From contig CAMXCT020000491.1 in assembly GCA_947184155.2 (NCBI GenBank), positions 311,845 through 375,844 of the forward strand: a DNA stretch of 64,000 nt. The letters are read 5' to 3'. The notes beneath the pieces were generated by a model. That model did not search any database. It was given only the letters and a program-made list of their open reading frames with translations, and had not been told where the DNA came from. Below are positions 63,936 through 64,000 of this stretch, piece after piece. The number at the start of each line of letters is the position of its first letter. Position 1 is the stretch's first letter. This DNA comes from Cladocopium goreaui (Eukaryota > Sar > Dinophyceae > Suessiales > Symbiodiniaceae). A program made the translations under genes and the position numbers.

Positions 63936-64000
63936 GTGTGTCAAAACCTTGTACCCCTGGTGAACATCAAAATAGCTGGTAAATGGATGTTCATCCCCCT
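63936..64000 (+). repeat. Dispersed repeat, partner of 55619-55684
   Basis: Reverse-complement copy, truncated by the window edge. Confidence 0.9.

Overview
This is a nuclear window from a eukaryote with sparse genes and many introns. The most likely source is a dinoflagellate of the Symbiodinium/Polarella kind; this is an inference. It rests on GC-rich exon islands of 40-200 bp set in AT-rich introns with GT-AG and some GC-AG borders, an 8 kb LINE-type retrotransposon whose proteins resemble those of dinoflagellates, abundant foldback/MITE repeats and large microsatellites, and coding islands on both strands. No rRNA, tRNA, CRISPR or bacterial-type operon was seen. A run of 100 N (43901-44000) shows it is a scaffold.

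Layout. 0.6-4.8 kb: minus-strand exon islands of an unrecognised gene. 5.9-7.3 kb: a composite satellite followed by AT-rich sequence. 7.5-19.5 kb: exon islands on both strands, a mariner-type MITE at 12.53 kb, and dispersed repeats. 16.8-26.9 kb: about 20 minus-strand exon islands, many linked by compatible splice phase, ending in a stop at 16815; this is the best multi-exon gene here, with no recognised family. 27.03-35.11 kb: a LINE on the minus strand, with a candidate 10-bp target-site duplication and two very long ORFs in the same frame separated by a single TGA. 37-41.6 kb: mainly plus-strand exon islands. 42.3-46.3 kb: a minus-strand dual-specificity-phosphatase-like exon and neighbouring exons, interrupted by a composite satellite that is an inverted relative of the one at 6 kb. 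46.3-47.8 kb: three unrelated minisatellites plus a 240-bp palindrome. 49.6-54.7 kb: plus-strand exon islands. 55.6-63.4 kb: minus-strand exon islands, including a possible complete 78-residue ORF with a mitochondrial-type leader, an exact 304-bp tandem duplication that carries an exon, and MITE families.

Limits. Exon calls come from reading splice sites, open frame, codon-like composition and splice phase by eye. No transcript or homology search was possible. Apart from the LINE proteins and the phosphatase domain, I recognise no protein family. Whether neighbouring islands belong to one transcript is inferred only where phases agree.
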